From Falciphora oryzae (Eukaryota > Ascomycota > Sordariomycetes > Magnaporthales > Magnaporthaceae): a DNA stretch of 64,000 bases. The notes beneath the pieces are model-generated. The model did no database searches. It worked only from the letters and a program-made list of their open reading frames with translations, and had not been told where the DNA came from. Both the position numbers and the translations under genes were made by a program. Location of the stretch: the NCBI GenBank assembly GCA_000733355.1, contig JNVV01000090.1:4233-68232 (forward strand), given 5' to 3'. This document shows positions 1 through 10,954 of the stretch, in pieces; the first letter of the stretch is position 1; each line of letters starts with the position of its first letter.

Positions 1-257
1 TCCCTCGCGGTTGGGACCATTAAAAATATTTGCCTACCCTCTGCTTTTCCGCGCGGCCCACCCTGCACTTCATCCCCCCCTCTCCGGTGGGCGTGCCGGC
101 GCCGCGCCGCGCCGCCTGTAGCTCGCGGGCAGGGCGACGCCCGGCCTGCCAAACAGCCGGGGGGTGGTGAGGGGTTAAACCGGCTTAAGGAGGTCAAGTA
201 GCAAAAACGCGTAGCGTTTCAGGGTTTATATAAGTTTATTAGCAAAGAAGATTTAAA
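1..257. other. Leading non-coding stretch
   Basis: No gene is visible. The stretch is GC-rich up to about 175 and then becomes AT-rich (190-257) before the first retroelement relic. It probably belongs to the same decayed repeat block. Confidence 0.4.
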
Positions 258-517
258 TGTAACACCCTGATAAAGGGACGAAGCATACCCAGCCCGTACG
301 GACGCCACGGAGGAGGAGGCGTGCCGACGATGACGGAAGGATGGAAGGACGGCCAGGCATAAGAAGGGCCCGAGGGACACCCTGTGAAGGGAGTCTGGGA
401 GGCAAGCTATCGTCTTTGTTTCTACCTACTTCATAGGCTTGTCGAACACGACTGTTGAGCTGCTGGACCTCTGAGATTCCCCTGAGGGAAACCCCCTTTC
501 CAGGCCTGACACTGCCG
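258..517 (-). repeat. Partial copy of LTR-like repeat R1
   Basis: This is a truncated reverse-orientation copy of the 500-bp repeat R1. It starts at a TGTAACA heptamer and is recognisable by the conserved block around 340-400. It lies head to head with the full copy at 519-1020, so 260-800 forms a large imperfect palindrome. Confidence 0.7.
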
Positions 518-518
518 T

Positions 519-1020
519 TGTAACAGGTCCCGGCTCTGCTATAGCAGGCTACAGCAGTGTCAGGCCTGGAAAAGGGGATTCTCTTAAGGAGATCTCAAAG
601 GTCCAGCAGCTCAACAGTCGTATTCGTGCAGGGCTCAACAAGTCTATGGTGTAGGTAGAAACAGAAAACGATAGCTTGCCCTCCAGACTCCCTTCGCAGG
701 GGGTCTCTCGGGCCCTTCTTATGCCTGGCCCTCCGGCCGTCCTTCGGTCATCGTCGGCACGCCTTTTCCTCCGTGGCGTCCATACGGGGCTGGTTATGCT
801 TCGTCCCCTTGTCAGAGTTCGGAGTCTGGGTGCGCCTTGGCCGGGTTGAGTGCCCGTTATCTGCGGGGGCCAGCCGGCATGCGCATTATGGAGTTGAACT
901 CTTTTGACCAGCGCGTCAGTCAGGGCCTGCGCCTCTCTAGATGCCACCCGGAGTCCTCCTCCGAGGCTCCCAGCGGTGATTCATGAGCCTGCCGGTCGTG
1001 GTTCTTCGCGGGGTGTTACA
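519..1020 (+). repeat. LTR-like repeat R1, full copy
   Basis: A 502-bp unit is bounded by TGTAACA (519-525) and its reverse complement TGTTACA (1014-1020), the usual ends of Ty3/Gypsy-type LTRs. Matching copies lie at 22445-22946 (minus) and 32899-33397 (plus), with partial copies at 258-517 and 6765-6946. The identification as an LTR rests on length, ends and copy number. No gag or pol coding region is attached, and the reading frames inside it are not convincing genes. Confidence 0.65.
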
Positions 1021-2070
1021 GATAACCCGTACCGCTGTGGGAGAAACAAATCCCCTTCCCACCCTGTATATTGCAGGTTGGCTAGGGCGTTGGAAAACAA
1101 GTGGCCCGTAGCGGACCCCGCCCCGACTTTCGACTGGCCCGAATATTGGAAACGCTTACTGCAAAAACCTTTCCTTTTTGCTTCGTTCGTCGAAGCCACT
1201 AATTACTACACTATCGCTAGGCGGTAACAACAAGGCCTAAAGGCCCGCACACAACTTTTTTTCCTTTTACCTTTTCCTTTGTCCCAACCGGACCAAAAGT
1301 AGGCTCGTTGGTCCCCCGCACCCCCGGCTGGGCCCAGGGGGGTGTTACGACCAAGAGGCCGCACCAAGGGTCCAGGAGGTGCCAGGCCTGGGACGGCTGG
1401 AGGGGTTGGCACAACCCCGCAGGCTGGACTAGTGCCACGTGGGCGTCACGTGGCCCAGGGTGATATGTCTGATGTCTGATAGCAAACATAACAGATATAG
1501 TAGACATAACGCCAAATGATACGTCTGATATGCCCGGTAGGGAACATAGCAGACATAGCAGACATAGCAAGGGCAAGATAAGGACCGCGGCTGGGTTATA
1601 AGTAGCGAAGGAAACCCCCTCTGGGTAGATAGCTTTGACAGATGCTCGTCATTAGTCAACCCAAGTTAGCTCCTGAGTAGCCCTCAGGGCAAGCAATCAC
1701 GATCACTGCATCTAAGACCCAGTTCCCTCTTGAGATTGTCAATAGGCGTACTGTTCACTCAGCCTCTCCTCGGGTGCCCTACCTTAGGAGCAGACCCCCT
1801 GATTGTAACGGGGGGGTCCCGAGGTCCCCTCCGCCCAAACCCGGCCTTCCCCTCCTCCGGTACACTCACCGGCCGATTGCATTACTACCACCCGCAGCGC
1901 CTACAACGGTCCGGCGACTTTTCACCCCTCAGCCGATCGCCCGCTCACCAACAAGGAGCGCCGGAACGCGGCCCGACTTCCGTGTGCCTTCGGGTTTAAT
2001 TTGTTAGCCGCCTTGATAGCGGCACTATAGCCTGCTGTGGATAAGCTTAGGTAGCGCTAGCACGTCGCAT
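1021..2070 (+). repeat. Relic of repeat R3, split by a solo LTR
   Basis: Segments 1021-1342 and 1810-2070 together match 33398-34025 almost end to end. Both follow directly after an R1 copy, so R1 plus R3 may be one composite unit. Other R3 copies are at 22030-22343, 31909-32300 (minus) and 56051-56450 (minus). Several end in a CT/GA-type microsatellite tail, as the 3' ends of non-LTR retroelements sometimes do. The class is not established. Confidence 0.6.
1343..1809. mobile_element. Solo LTR with 5-bp target duplication
   Basis: This 467-bp insertion begins TGTTAC and ends GTAAC, which are inverse complements. It interrupts repeat R3 and is flanked on both sides by GGGGG (1338-1342 and 1810-1814), as expected for a 5-bp target-site duplication. 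It holds a TATA-like stretch (near 1595) and short imperfect repeats around 1550-1570, consistent with an LTR promoter. No internal element is left, so it is a solo LTR. The G-run makes the exact duplication length uncertain. Confidence 0.65.
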
Positions 2071-3173
2071 GCCCCTAGGGTTGCGTACTTCAGTTAACAG
2101 GTTCCGAACTAGTCCGCACCACATTTCGGGTACATCGTTTCCACGCCATATTCGGGGGCATCTCTGTTCGGGGTCCTTAATACATCCAGACAGCCGCCGG
2201 TACGTCCGGTCCAATGGTAATCTTCGATACCCATGCGCAGACACTGCTTGTGGCTGCAGATGTTATCGGCCATCCACCTACGGTTCAGCGTTTAGCCCGC
2301 CAAATCACAGTCAACCGTTCCGCCCTCAGCATGCCGGCGTCCTTGGCAATGCAATAACGAATGCATGTCTGTCGAGCTGGCCGGGGCGAAGACTGAATTG
2401 CCCGTCTCGCCATTTGCCCCGCCGCGGGGCCATCCATCGTTAGGAGGCAAACCGACCGCCAGTTTCGGCGTGGACGATACCTTCCCTAAAAGGCCCGGCT
2501 CGGTCATCGTAGCCGTCTTCCCTCCGCCGCCTCCAGAGACACAAGCCTCCATAGGGGAACCAATTGCGGCCCGAGGGAGTGGGTCCAGTGCTGCCTAAGT
2601 GCGAGGTTTGCACACGCAGGGGTCAGGCTCGCTGGAGAGTGGGTGGTGGTTGGGCTCAACCGCTTCGAAGGCATGCATGGTGGCTGGCAAAAGATGCATA
2701 CCTCCTGCATTTCTACAGCCTGCCACTCGGCCCTCGGCGCCCCCAACTTACCCTCCCGGAGGATTGCTAAAAGCTGCTCTGTTTTCTCTCTTGTGCCAAC
2801 AAATGTTCTTCTCTCCCCGCAATCTTTTTGCTTTTCCTGCCTTCGTGGGTCGCGTTCCCATATTGTACGTCCCTTGCGCGGTGCTTCAAAGTCGTCCCTT
2901 TTGATCCGAACCAGGTCTTCGCCCGTCGGCTATTTTCGGCCACCATCAAACACAAATCGCATCGGCACTCGACTCTGTTGCTTTGTCCTGCCCTATCGCG
3001 CTTGCATCTCTGCTGCTGGTGCCCTTCCAAGCAATGGACTCGGGAAAACACATTCGGCCCTAAAGCGTCGGCAGTGTCTTCCCCTTTCGGCGCCACTACT
3101 TGTGTTTTATATTCTCTGCTCTCCTGAATTTCCTCTCTTATCCTTGTCCATTGATTTTCTATCGCTGTCTACC
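2071..3173. other. Intergenic region upstream of the NLR gene
   Basis: Reading frames here lack family signatures. The last 400 bases are pyrimidine-rich, typical of a fungal promoter and 5' leader, and lead to a good start context (ACC ATG G) at 3174. Confidence 0.45.
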
Positions 3174-4220
3174 ATGGATTTGCCGTCGCGGCCCGCCGAC
3201 CGCGGCGGTTTCCACATAGCGATCATATGTGCCTTGACCCTTGAGTCCAATGCCATCGACCTCCTTTTCGACGAAATTCACGACATAGGGTACGGACGTG
3301 CCATCGGCGACAACAACACATACACCTTTGGGCGCGTCGGCAACCATGCCGTCGTACTCCTTGTACTCCCAAATATGGGAGCGAACGCTGCGGCCGCGGC
3401 GTCGGCGCACATGCTCGCCAGCTTTCCCAATATCAAGCTCGCCTTGGTAGTCGGCATCTGCGGAGGTCTCCCCCATATAGGTGGCGAGGAGGCCTTTTTA
3501 GGTGACGTGGTCATCAGCAGGAGCATTGTCAACTACGACTTCGGCAGACAGTACCGAGACGAGTTCGTCGTCAAGTCCAGCGTCGAGGACAGCCTCGGGA
3601 AAACCAACAAGGACATCCGAGGATTGCTGAACTTTTTCGACCGGGAGCACGACTTGGGAGTTCTGCAGTCAAAAGCAATGGCAAATTTAAACCGACTGCA
3701 AGCCGCTGCGGTTGCGAAAAAAACGAAAAGCCAAGTACAGCATTCCGCCCGACGACACCGACAAACTATTCACTGCAGACTACCAGCACGCACACCGTAA
3801 CAAGGGGTGCGGCGACTGCGTCGCAGGTTCCATGCGCTTCTGCGAGGAAGTCTCCAAACTATCCTGCGATGTAGCAGGGTGCGACCTTTCCCTCCACAAG
3901 CCGAGGCAAAACCGCCAGCAGGAACGCCCGGCAGAGCTCGTCCCCCAAATCTTCATCGGTAAAGTGGCCTCGGGCAACGCGGTCATGAAGTCGGGCCAGC
4001 ATCGGGACAGGATCGCCGAGGAGCACGAGGTAATCGCCTTCGAAATGGAAGGAGCCGGGGCATGGGACGTGGTTCCTTGCATCGTCGTCAAGGGCATCTG
4101 TGACTATGCCGACAGCCACAAGAACAAGCAATGGCAGAACCTCGCGGCAGCAACGGCGGCTTCAGTGGCCGTGGGGATCCTCGATAAATACGAGGTGCCA
4201 GGCGCCGCCACGCACAGCCG

Positions 4221-4359
4221 GGGCATTAGTGTTAAAATAACGCTGCTGCTTTCGCTCCCCGTCGTGGGCCTCATACTCTTCCTGGGCCGAGGGTTCGTTG
4301 GTGCGATCCAGGTTGCGTCCATGAGCGAGAGCAGCAGCGTCATCTTAACACCGATGCCC
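4221..4359. mobile_element. Small MITE-like element in the NLR linker
   Basis: Arms of 37 bp at 4221-4257 and 4323-4359 are inverted complements starting GGGCAT and separated by 65 bp. The few mismatches are all transitions (C/T or G/A). It lies between the phosphorylase and ATPase parts of the NLR gene, where a normal member would have linker sequence. No clear target duplication is seen. Confidence 0.55.
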
Positions 4360-5988
4360 CAGCTATACACCAACGCGCCCAAGGTCCACGCCCAGCGCTA
4401 TCATAAAGGTTAGTAGCTTTTTGTTTTAATTCGGGACATTGTGTCACTTTTGGGAATATCAGGAGGTTACAAGGACCCTCGCGATTGGGATATTGGCATC
4501 TCGGCAGATTTCAGGCCTAGGTTGCTGTTTACCGGGCGTTCCGGGAAGAAGGCAAGCGAGATTTCGGTGCACACATTGAACTGCCTCCGCGACTATGAGA
4601 GACTATTAGCAAGTTCATGGACGAGTTCCTCGGGCGGGAGAGAGCTTCGGTGGCCGGTTCGGGAGGAGTGCCTCGTTAGTATAGGCACTACCCTTTGGTA
4701 ACGCACGGCAACTAACATAACAAAAGGGGTCGACGCCAATTATTATATCCCGCTTTCAAAGAACAGATATTTCGTGGGACGGGCGGAAGTCCTCGGCAAG
4801 CTCGAAAAGAAACTGTTTGGCGAGGATGGCCCTCCACGCGTCGCCCTCGTCGGGCTCGGCGGCATCGGCAAAACACAGGTGGCACTGCAGCTCGCTTACT
4901 TGACGCAGAACAAGTCAGGGTGGTCCGTTTTCTGGGTGGCGGCTTTGAGCATAGCAAGCTTCGAGCAGGCATGCGCCGACATAATCGGGAAGCTGGATGT
5001 TCCACTTGGCGAGGGTGAGGGTGTCAAAGACGCATTCCGCCGCCATTTCAGCTCGCCGACGGCGGGAAAGTGGCTGCTAATCGTTGACAATGCCGACGAC
5101 ACGGATGTTCTGCTCGGGCAAGGCAATGAGGGCGGAATACACGACTACCTGCCGCAAAGCAGCGGTGGCCGGATCCTGTTCACGACTCGGTCTCGAAAGG
5201 TGGCCGTCAGTGTCGCCGGAACCAATATCGTCGAATTGTCAAAGATGAGTCGCGGCGAAGCACGAGACTTTTTGGAAAAGTCATTGGTCGAGACAAGTCT
5301 ACCGCCGAAAGATACTGTTGACGAATTCCTAAAAGAGCTCGCCCATTTGCCGCTGGCGATCACCCAGGCGGCCGCCTATATGAACGAGAACCAGGTATCG
5401 ATTGCGGAATACCTTGGAATTTTCCGCAAAACAGATCGGGACAAAATCGAGCTACTAGCCGCAGAATTTACAGACGATACACGGTACAAGGAGACGCAGA
5501 ACGCGGTGGCGACAACATGGATCATTTCGTTCGAGCAGATTAATAAAACCAATGCGGACGCGGCGAAGCTGCTTTCATTCGCGGCATGTATCGAGCCCAA
5601 AGGCATACCGCGGTCGATGCTGCCCAATGTAGGGACAGAGCAGCGAATGACGATGGCGATCGGGCTGCTTTGCGGGTATGCGTTCCTGGGTAAGCGAGAG
5701 GATGGTGGTATGTTCGACATGCACAGTTTGGTGCATTTGGCGACGCGGGAGTGGGTTAAGGGGAAAGGAGATATGGAGAAGACAACGGAAGACGCTTTGG
5801 CGCAGCTGGCGGCAGTTTTCCCCAGCGATGAGTGGGAGAATCGCGAGCGATGGAGGCAGTATATGCCGCATGCGCTTAAAATGCTTCAAGCAGATGGAGC
5901 GGCGAGGAGGGGTGAAAGCGAAGCAATGAATCGATTAAGATTTTGGGCAGGGCAGTGCCTACAAGTGGACGGACGGATCCGGGAGGCG

Positions 5989-6409
5989 GTCGATTTGTTA
6001 GAGCATGTGGTGGCTGTCCAAGGGAGAACGCTCTCGGAGGAACACCCTTCTCGATTAACGTCGCAGCACGCACTCGCCAGCGCATACGAGGCCGACGGGC
6101 AGGTTAAGAAGGCGGTTGGTTTGTTGGAGCACGTGGTGGCTGTTAAAGGGAGAACGCTCTCGGAGGAACACCCTTCTCGATTGACGTCGCAGCACGCACT
6201 CGCCAGCGCATACCAAACCGACGGACAGGTTAAAAAGGCGGTCGATTTGTTGGAGCACGTGGTGGCAGTTGAAGGGAGAACGCTTTCGGAGGAGCACCCT
6301 GATCGCCTGGCGTCGCAGCATAATCTCGCATTAGCATACCAAGCCGACGGGCAGGTCCAAAAGGCGGCTGATTTATTGGAGCATGTGGTGGCAGTTAAAA
6401 GGAGAACGC
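5989..6409 (+). repeat. Tandem 126-bp TPR-coding repeats
   Basis: Units begin at 5989, 6115, 6241 and 6367, so three full copies and a partial one are present. Each encodes 42 residues carrying LLEHVVAV, GRTLSEEHP and ADGQV-type motifs of the TPR_10/TPR_12 kind. Copies are nearly identical at DNA level, as in fungal NLRs whose repeats evolve by unequal exchange. Confidence 0.85.
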
Positions 6410-6754
6410 TGTAACAGCCCGTGTGGGTTGTCACGGCCAGTAGGGCCTTGATTGTAGATAGAGGAGTTGGGACTGGAGATCCTTATCGTCAGATAAGGGC
6501 GGAGGAGGCTCCACAAGGTGGATCCCGCACAGAGATATCCCAAATCTCTGCAGGGCCAGGCCTCCGGCCTCCAACCTACTCCGAATATCATCTTCCTGCT
6601 ACTCCAATATCTCTGCCCTCGACCGCCGTGACATGGGTTGTGTGCGCTACCCTTCTTTGATAAGCTGTGCAGACGGGCGATCCAGGCAGCAGCTTGGATT
6701 GAAAACCTTTTGGTTATTGGCTCAGTGGTATAAGGCCCGCGCCGCTGTGTTACA
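6410..6754 (+). mobile_element. LTR-like repeat R2 inserted in the NLR
   Basis: A 345-bp unit with TGTAACA (6410-6416) and TGTTACA (6748-6754) ends. A matching inverted copy of its middle lies at about 27530-27720. It ends the NLR reading frame. The flanking 5-mers (AACGC, CGGCC) differ, so there is no target duplication; recombination or later decay may have removed it. Confidence 0.6.
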
Positions 6755-6764
6755 CGGCCGAACA

Positions 6765-6946
6765 GCCAGGCATAAGATGGGCCCGAAGGACCCCCTGAGA
6801 AGGGAGTCTGGAGGGCAAGCTATCGTCTTTGTTTTACCATCAATACGGCAGTTGAACTGCTAGACCTCTGAGATCTCCCTGAGAGAAACCCCCTTCGCAG
6901 GCCTGACACCGCTGTAGCCTGCTATAGCAGTGAGGGACCTGTTACA
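6765..6946 (-). repeat. Partial R1 repeat
   Basis: This reverse-orientation fragment of R1 ends in TGTTACA at 6940-6946 and matches 22740-22946. It abuts the R2 element. Confidence 0.65.
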
Positions 6947-7089
6947 AATTGCATTTATTAACGGCCGTAATCGCCACCAACGAGCGTACAACCCTACCGG
7001 TTTTTAGGTGCTTATTGCAAACGAAATAGAGGAAACGTTTGCGTGGGTATTTGCGGCCTTGGGCAACTTTTTCCCAAAGGCGCAAATCC

Positions 7090-7439
7090 CGGCACCAGAA
7101 ATCATGACCCTCGCGATTGGGATATTGGCATCTCGGCAGATTTTAGGCCTACAGCAACTACCATGACAAAAAGTAGTCGGCACCCATTATTATATCCCGC
7201 TCTCAAAGAACAGATATTTTGTGGGACGGGCGGAAGTCCTCGGCAGACTCGAGGAGAAGCTGTTTGGCGAGGATGGCCCTCCACGCGTCGCCCTCGTCGG
7301 GCTCAGCGGCATCGGCAAAACACAAGTGGCACTGCAGCTCGCCTACTCGACGCAGGAGAACAAGTCAGGGTGGTCCGTCTTCTGTGTGCCGACATGCCAT
7401 AGGTTACCGCTTAGAACAGCCTTAGGCAATCGGCAATAA
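7090..7439 (+). pseudogene. Duplicated fragment of the NLR gene
   Basis: This stretch repeats the linker and the start of the ATPase domain of the NLR upstream (about 4465-4520 plus 4700-4980), including the NRYFVGR-like region and the P-loop, here GLSGIGKTQ. It lacks about 180 bp present in the parent between 4519 and 4700. It ends shortly after the P-loop region by loss of similarity. It is a remnant of a tandem NLR copy, not a working gene. Confidence 0.75.
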
Positions 7440-7451
7440 AGATGGGGAATT

Positions 7452-9965
7452 CTACCACGTGTAGGCTTCCTCAATCAGATCCACCCGGAAACCTTCTTTG
7501 ACACAGTTGATGACCTGCCTGGTGGTTTCGTCCGTCATGGCGCCAGGGCCGCAGGACAGCACGGTGGTCTGAAGCCCAGATTCCAGCGAGGAGTGGATAA
7601 CGACCCCAATGTCCATCCTGCCGGCCCTGACCGCCCCGACGGCGGCCGTCGTGGTGTTCAGGGCCCTTTCGGACTTCTCGGCGCTCTCGGGCTCGGCCGG
7701 GGACTCAAAGGCAGCGTCGGTGCAGTGCAGCGAGTACTCCACCCCCTCGACATCGACGAAAAAGTTGCGTTGCACGTGGTCTATCAACGCGACCTCGCGA
7801 GCCGACCAGGCGAGGACGAAGCGCCGCGCGCGCTTCATGACACCGCCGCCGCGACTATTATCGCCCTCGGACTGCTCGCCGCCACGCCCGGCGGCGGCGG
7901 CGGCGCGGCTCATCACGTATGCCTGCAGGTAGCCCAGCGCGTTGGTGATGCCGATGCCGCCGATGACGCACACGACCGTGTCGGCCGTCAGCAGCGGCTG
8001 CAGCGACGTGCGGTGGCCCGAGTAAAGGCCCTCGACGTAGGCGGAGACGGCGCAGGCGTCGGCCGACGACTGCGCGAGGCGGCGCTGCAGCTCGGCGGTT
8101 GCGCCCGAGTGCACGCGCACCATAAAGCGGAGGCAGGGGAGGCCCGGGTGGCGCTGGCTGGCATAGTAGCGCGGCGCAGCCTTGGGCTGCCGGCCGTCGA
8201 GTCCGGACGCCGAGGCAGGGGCGGTGGCGCCAGACAGCGGGTCGGTTTGTCCCGCGTCGCGCCAAGCCGCCACGGAGAAGGGGTGGCTTTCCCAGAACTT
8301 GTTGAACTCAGAAAAGTAGACGAAGCTGTGCTGGCCTGGCCAGACGCCTGAGATAACGCGGGGGAAGACGGTGAGCTGGACGATGTTGCAGCCCGGAATC
8401 TTTTCGAGCATGGCCGTCGAGTTGTGCAGCCGGTTATAGTAGGCGACCTTGACCAGGCGCGCGAACCGCTCGCCACCCCAGAAGGCAAAGGCAATGTAGA
8501 GCCAGACGTGGTAGCCGAAGTTAAGCCCAAAATGGGGCACGATGTGGTACCAGCATCCTACCAGGGTTAGGACGACGAGGACGATGTGAAGGCCCAGGAA
8601 CGACTCGTAGAACATGGTTCGGATCGGAAGAATGGCGACGCCCGCAGCCAGACACATGGTGACGGTTGCGATGATGCCCCAGTACTGAAATGGCAAAGAT
8701 TGTTTGTCAGTTTTGGCCCGGTCTCCGAACATAACACTCTGAGGCTTACATAGAAGGGCTCCGCCGCCTTGGCCGCGTAGGCCGATGCTCCGTCATATGC
8801 CGGCTGGAAGTACGCCAGCGTGTACACGATGGAATGAACAACAACTTGCAAGGTTGCGACCCGCGCAGCCCAGCGATGCAGGGTCAGAAATGTCGACTGG
8901 CTCCATCCCGTCACGGCGACCAGGATGTTGTTCCTGCCGGCGAACAAAATGGCGATGGCCATGTTGACCAGGCTCAGCACGCCGGTGCGATTGCCCACAT
9001 ATTCGCACAGCTCGAACCCGGCCGAGAAGAAGAAGATATTGGGCTGGAAACTGGCAAAATTGACGGCAGAGAGAACGACGTTGAGGACGACAAAGACGGC
9101 GATGAAAATGCCGACCGCGCGGCCGGGCACATAGCCTAATTGTCCAGGGAGCGGCTGCAGACGGCGGCTGCCGAACAGCGGAGGCAGGAACACGTTCGCT
9201 TGGAGCTTGACCCAGAGGCGCGATGTTTGGAGGCTTTTCTGCAACTCGGGGAGCGATGCCGTGGCAAAAGACAGGATGCCGCAAACCAGGCAAATGCCAA
9301 TCGTCACGAACACCACAACAAGCCTGCCAAATTTTGGTTGCGTAGAGGTAGGTAGAGGTGGGTAATCATCAGCCACACGATCGTGTCAAAAAAGGTGTGA
9401 ACAGAACTTACGAATAAGTCGAATGCAAATACTCCTGTCTGGCAAACTCCTTGTATGTGCCGTGGGTAGAGGTGTAGAGATACTCGTTCACGAGGCTCGT
9501 GGCGTTGAGCCAGGTGTCGTTGGAAGCGACCTCGATCGTGGGGATTCTGGCTGGCAGGCTCTCTTGGAGGGTAGGCGAGGAGGCGCCGGCGACAGCATAG
9601 GTGCTGAAGCACTGGTTCTGCTTGTCGGCAGAGTAAGAGTCCGCGCTGCATCGCGTCTGGATGCACGAGGCCATCGTCTGGAGCCAAGGGATGTTGGAGG
9701 CACGGCACTCATCACTTGTCATAGGCATGGGCTCGTCCATGGCCATCCCACCCATGCCGGCCATGCCGGCCATATGATCCATGCCCATGGTGTCGAAGGT
9801 TGTGCAGGTCAGCCACAGGGAGGATAGAGAGTCGTGACATGCCTGGCAGCACAGCTCCTCGTACAGGGGGATGCCAAAGCCGACGATGCCATCTTTGCCT
9901 GCAATGGCACGGCCGGCCAGGTAGGCGAGGGAGAAAAGGGTGAACGCCGAAAAGGAACCCATCAT
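7452..9965 (-). CDS. Ferric-chelate reductase (FRE/NOX family)
   Basis: Plasma-membrane metalloreductase predicted to pass electrons from NADPH through FAD and haem to external Fe(III) or Cu(II). Exons 9965-9412, 9323-8750 and 8684-7452 give 786 residues, normal for the family. An N-terminal signal sequence is followed by a Cys-containing, Met/Gly/His-rich extracellular stretch (about residues 60-80, MGMDHMAGM-like). Then come several membrane helices with haem-ligand histidines (LTLHRWAARVATLQ; LGLHIVLVV). The FAD motif HPFSVAAW and NADPH motifs GGIGIT and LSCGPGAM lie in the C-terminal half. It is divergent from the opine dehydrogenase-family gene across about 1 kb. The Met/His-rich segment could favour copper. 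Metal specificity is unknown. Confidence 0.9.
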
Positions 9966-10954
9966 GCCAGGAGTTCCCCAAAGTTCGCCAAGATCACAGC
10001 GCTGGAGTCGAAAAAGAAGGCCCGAAGGTGTGTGCGGCTGTGGATGTCACTAGGCCGATAATGATATCTAGCTCTGCTCGACAACAAAAGAAATGGAGGG
10101 AGGAGGAAGGTGGAGAGGCTACAGGTGGGCAAAGTTTACGGTTCAAAAGGGAAGAAAATACGCAGAGACTGCCTACTTGGGAGGCTGTGCTTTGTGAGCG
10201 CCCTTCAAACAAAGCACGGCATGCCATCCACCTCGGCCGTCGTCCGGTGGGTGCATGCAGGGGGGCAGACCGTTGCAGAAAGGACAACCAATTTAGTTTG
10301 ACGGCCCGGCGGGCCAAGGCAAAGAAGCACCTCAAGCACCAACACTCCCGCGCTTGGCGCGACGTCAAATCGAAGTGGGGCGGGTAGGTACCTAGGTATT
10401 GAGGTAGTTGAGCGAGTTTGCGCCGCAGCAACAACGGGAGCAAACTTGCTCACCTACCCAGGTGACTGGTGTTGAGGCCACGGGTGGGGTGTACGTGTAC
10501 GTACTCCATGCAGGGTCCCAGCTGGCACACTCGCGAGCATAACTGGCAGGCCTCAATCTGGATCAGATGGCTAGCCCCTGGACTGGAACTACATGGGCAG
10601 TTCTCGTCGTCGACGCTCATGGTTCACGAGTGAGTCGCACACACATCGTGGAGATTACCTAGCGTGCCAAAACACCGGACATGCTCTGTGCACCGTCGCT
10701 GCAGCCAGAATGGCCAAAGAGATGACATGCAATGCATCCGGGACATATGAGCATGTATTCGAATAAAGCGGATGCTAAACCAGCCCCGAGCGCTGTGGTC
10801 TAGAGCACGGTCGTTTTCTCCATCTGGGACGTCCGTCATAAAAAAGGAGCGCATATTGCGACCTTGGAGACCTCGAGGCAGGTACTAGCTGCTGTGACAT
10901 CCCGACATAGACATTGCAAGTGTTGCTAATATTTTTGCCCATCTTTGCAAAAGT
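9966..10954. other. Shared divergent promoter region
   Basis: This non-coding stretch lies between the divergent ferric reductase and opine dehydrogenase-family genes. I see no convincing gene in it. It should carry both promoters. I could not assign a metal-response element with confidence. Confidence 0.5.

Larger units (their letters stand above)
3174..6409 (+). pseudogene. Broken PNP/NB-ARC/TPR NLR-type receptor
   Basis: Fungal NLR proteins of this architecture are thought to act in non-self recognition and cell death. The start at 3174 opens a nucleoside-phosphorylase-like (PNP_UDP) domain: FHIAIICALTLESNAID, then GICGGLP. The frame shifts at an A7 run (3717-3723), and the domain continues in another frame to EMEGAGAWD and KGICDYADSHKN (to about 4200). 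After a disrupted linker, an NB-ARC-like ATPase follows from about 4735: NRYFVGR, P-loop GLGGIGKTQ, LLIVDNADD, ILFTTRSR and LPLAITQAAAYM. The C-terminus has near-identical 42-residue TPR units from 5989. The frame stops exactly where an LTR-like element starts at 6410, so the repeat domain is truncated. The frameshift could be an assembly error, but the truncation looks real. Confidence 0.85.

Noticed and set aside
549..947. Frames inside repeat R1 that look like proline-rich proteins
   Set aside because: They occur in both directions in the repeat, differ between copies by frame-breaking changes and show no Gag or other domain.
7593..8351. Long opposite-strand frame across the ferric reductase
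   Set aside because: A shadow of the high-GC coding sequence on the other strand; only the minus-strand frame carries FAD and NADPH motifs.
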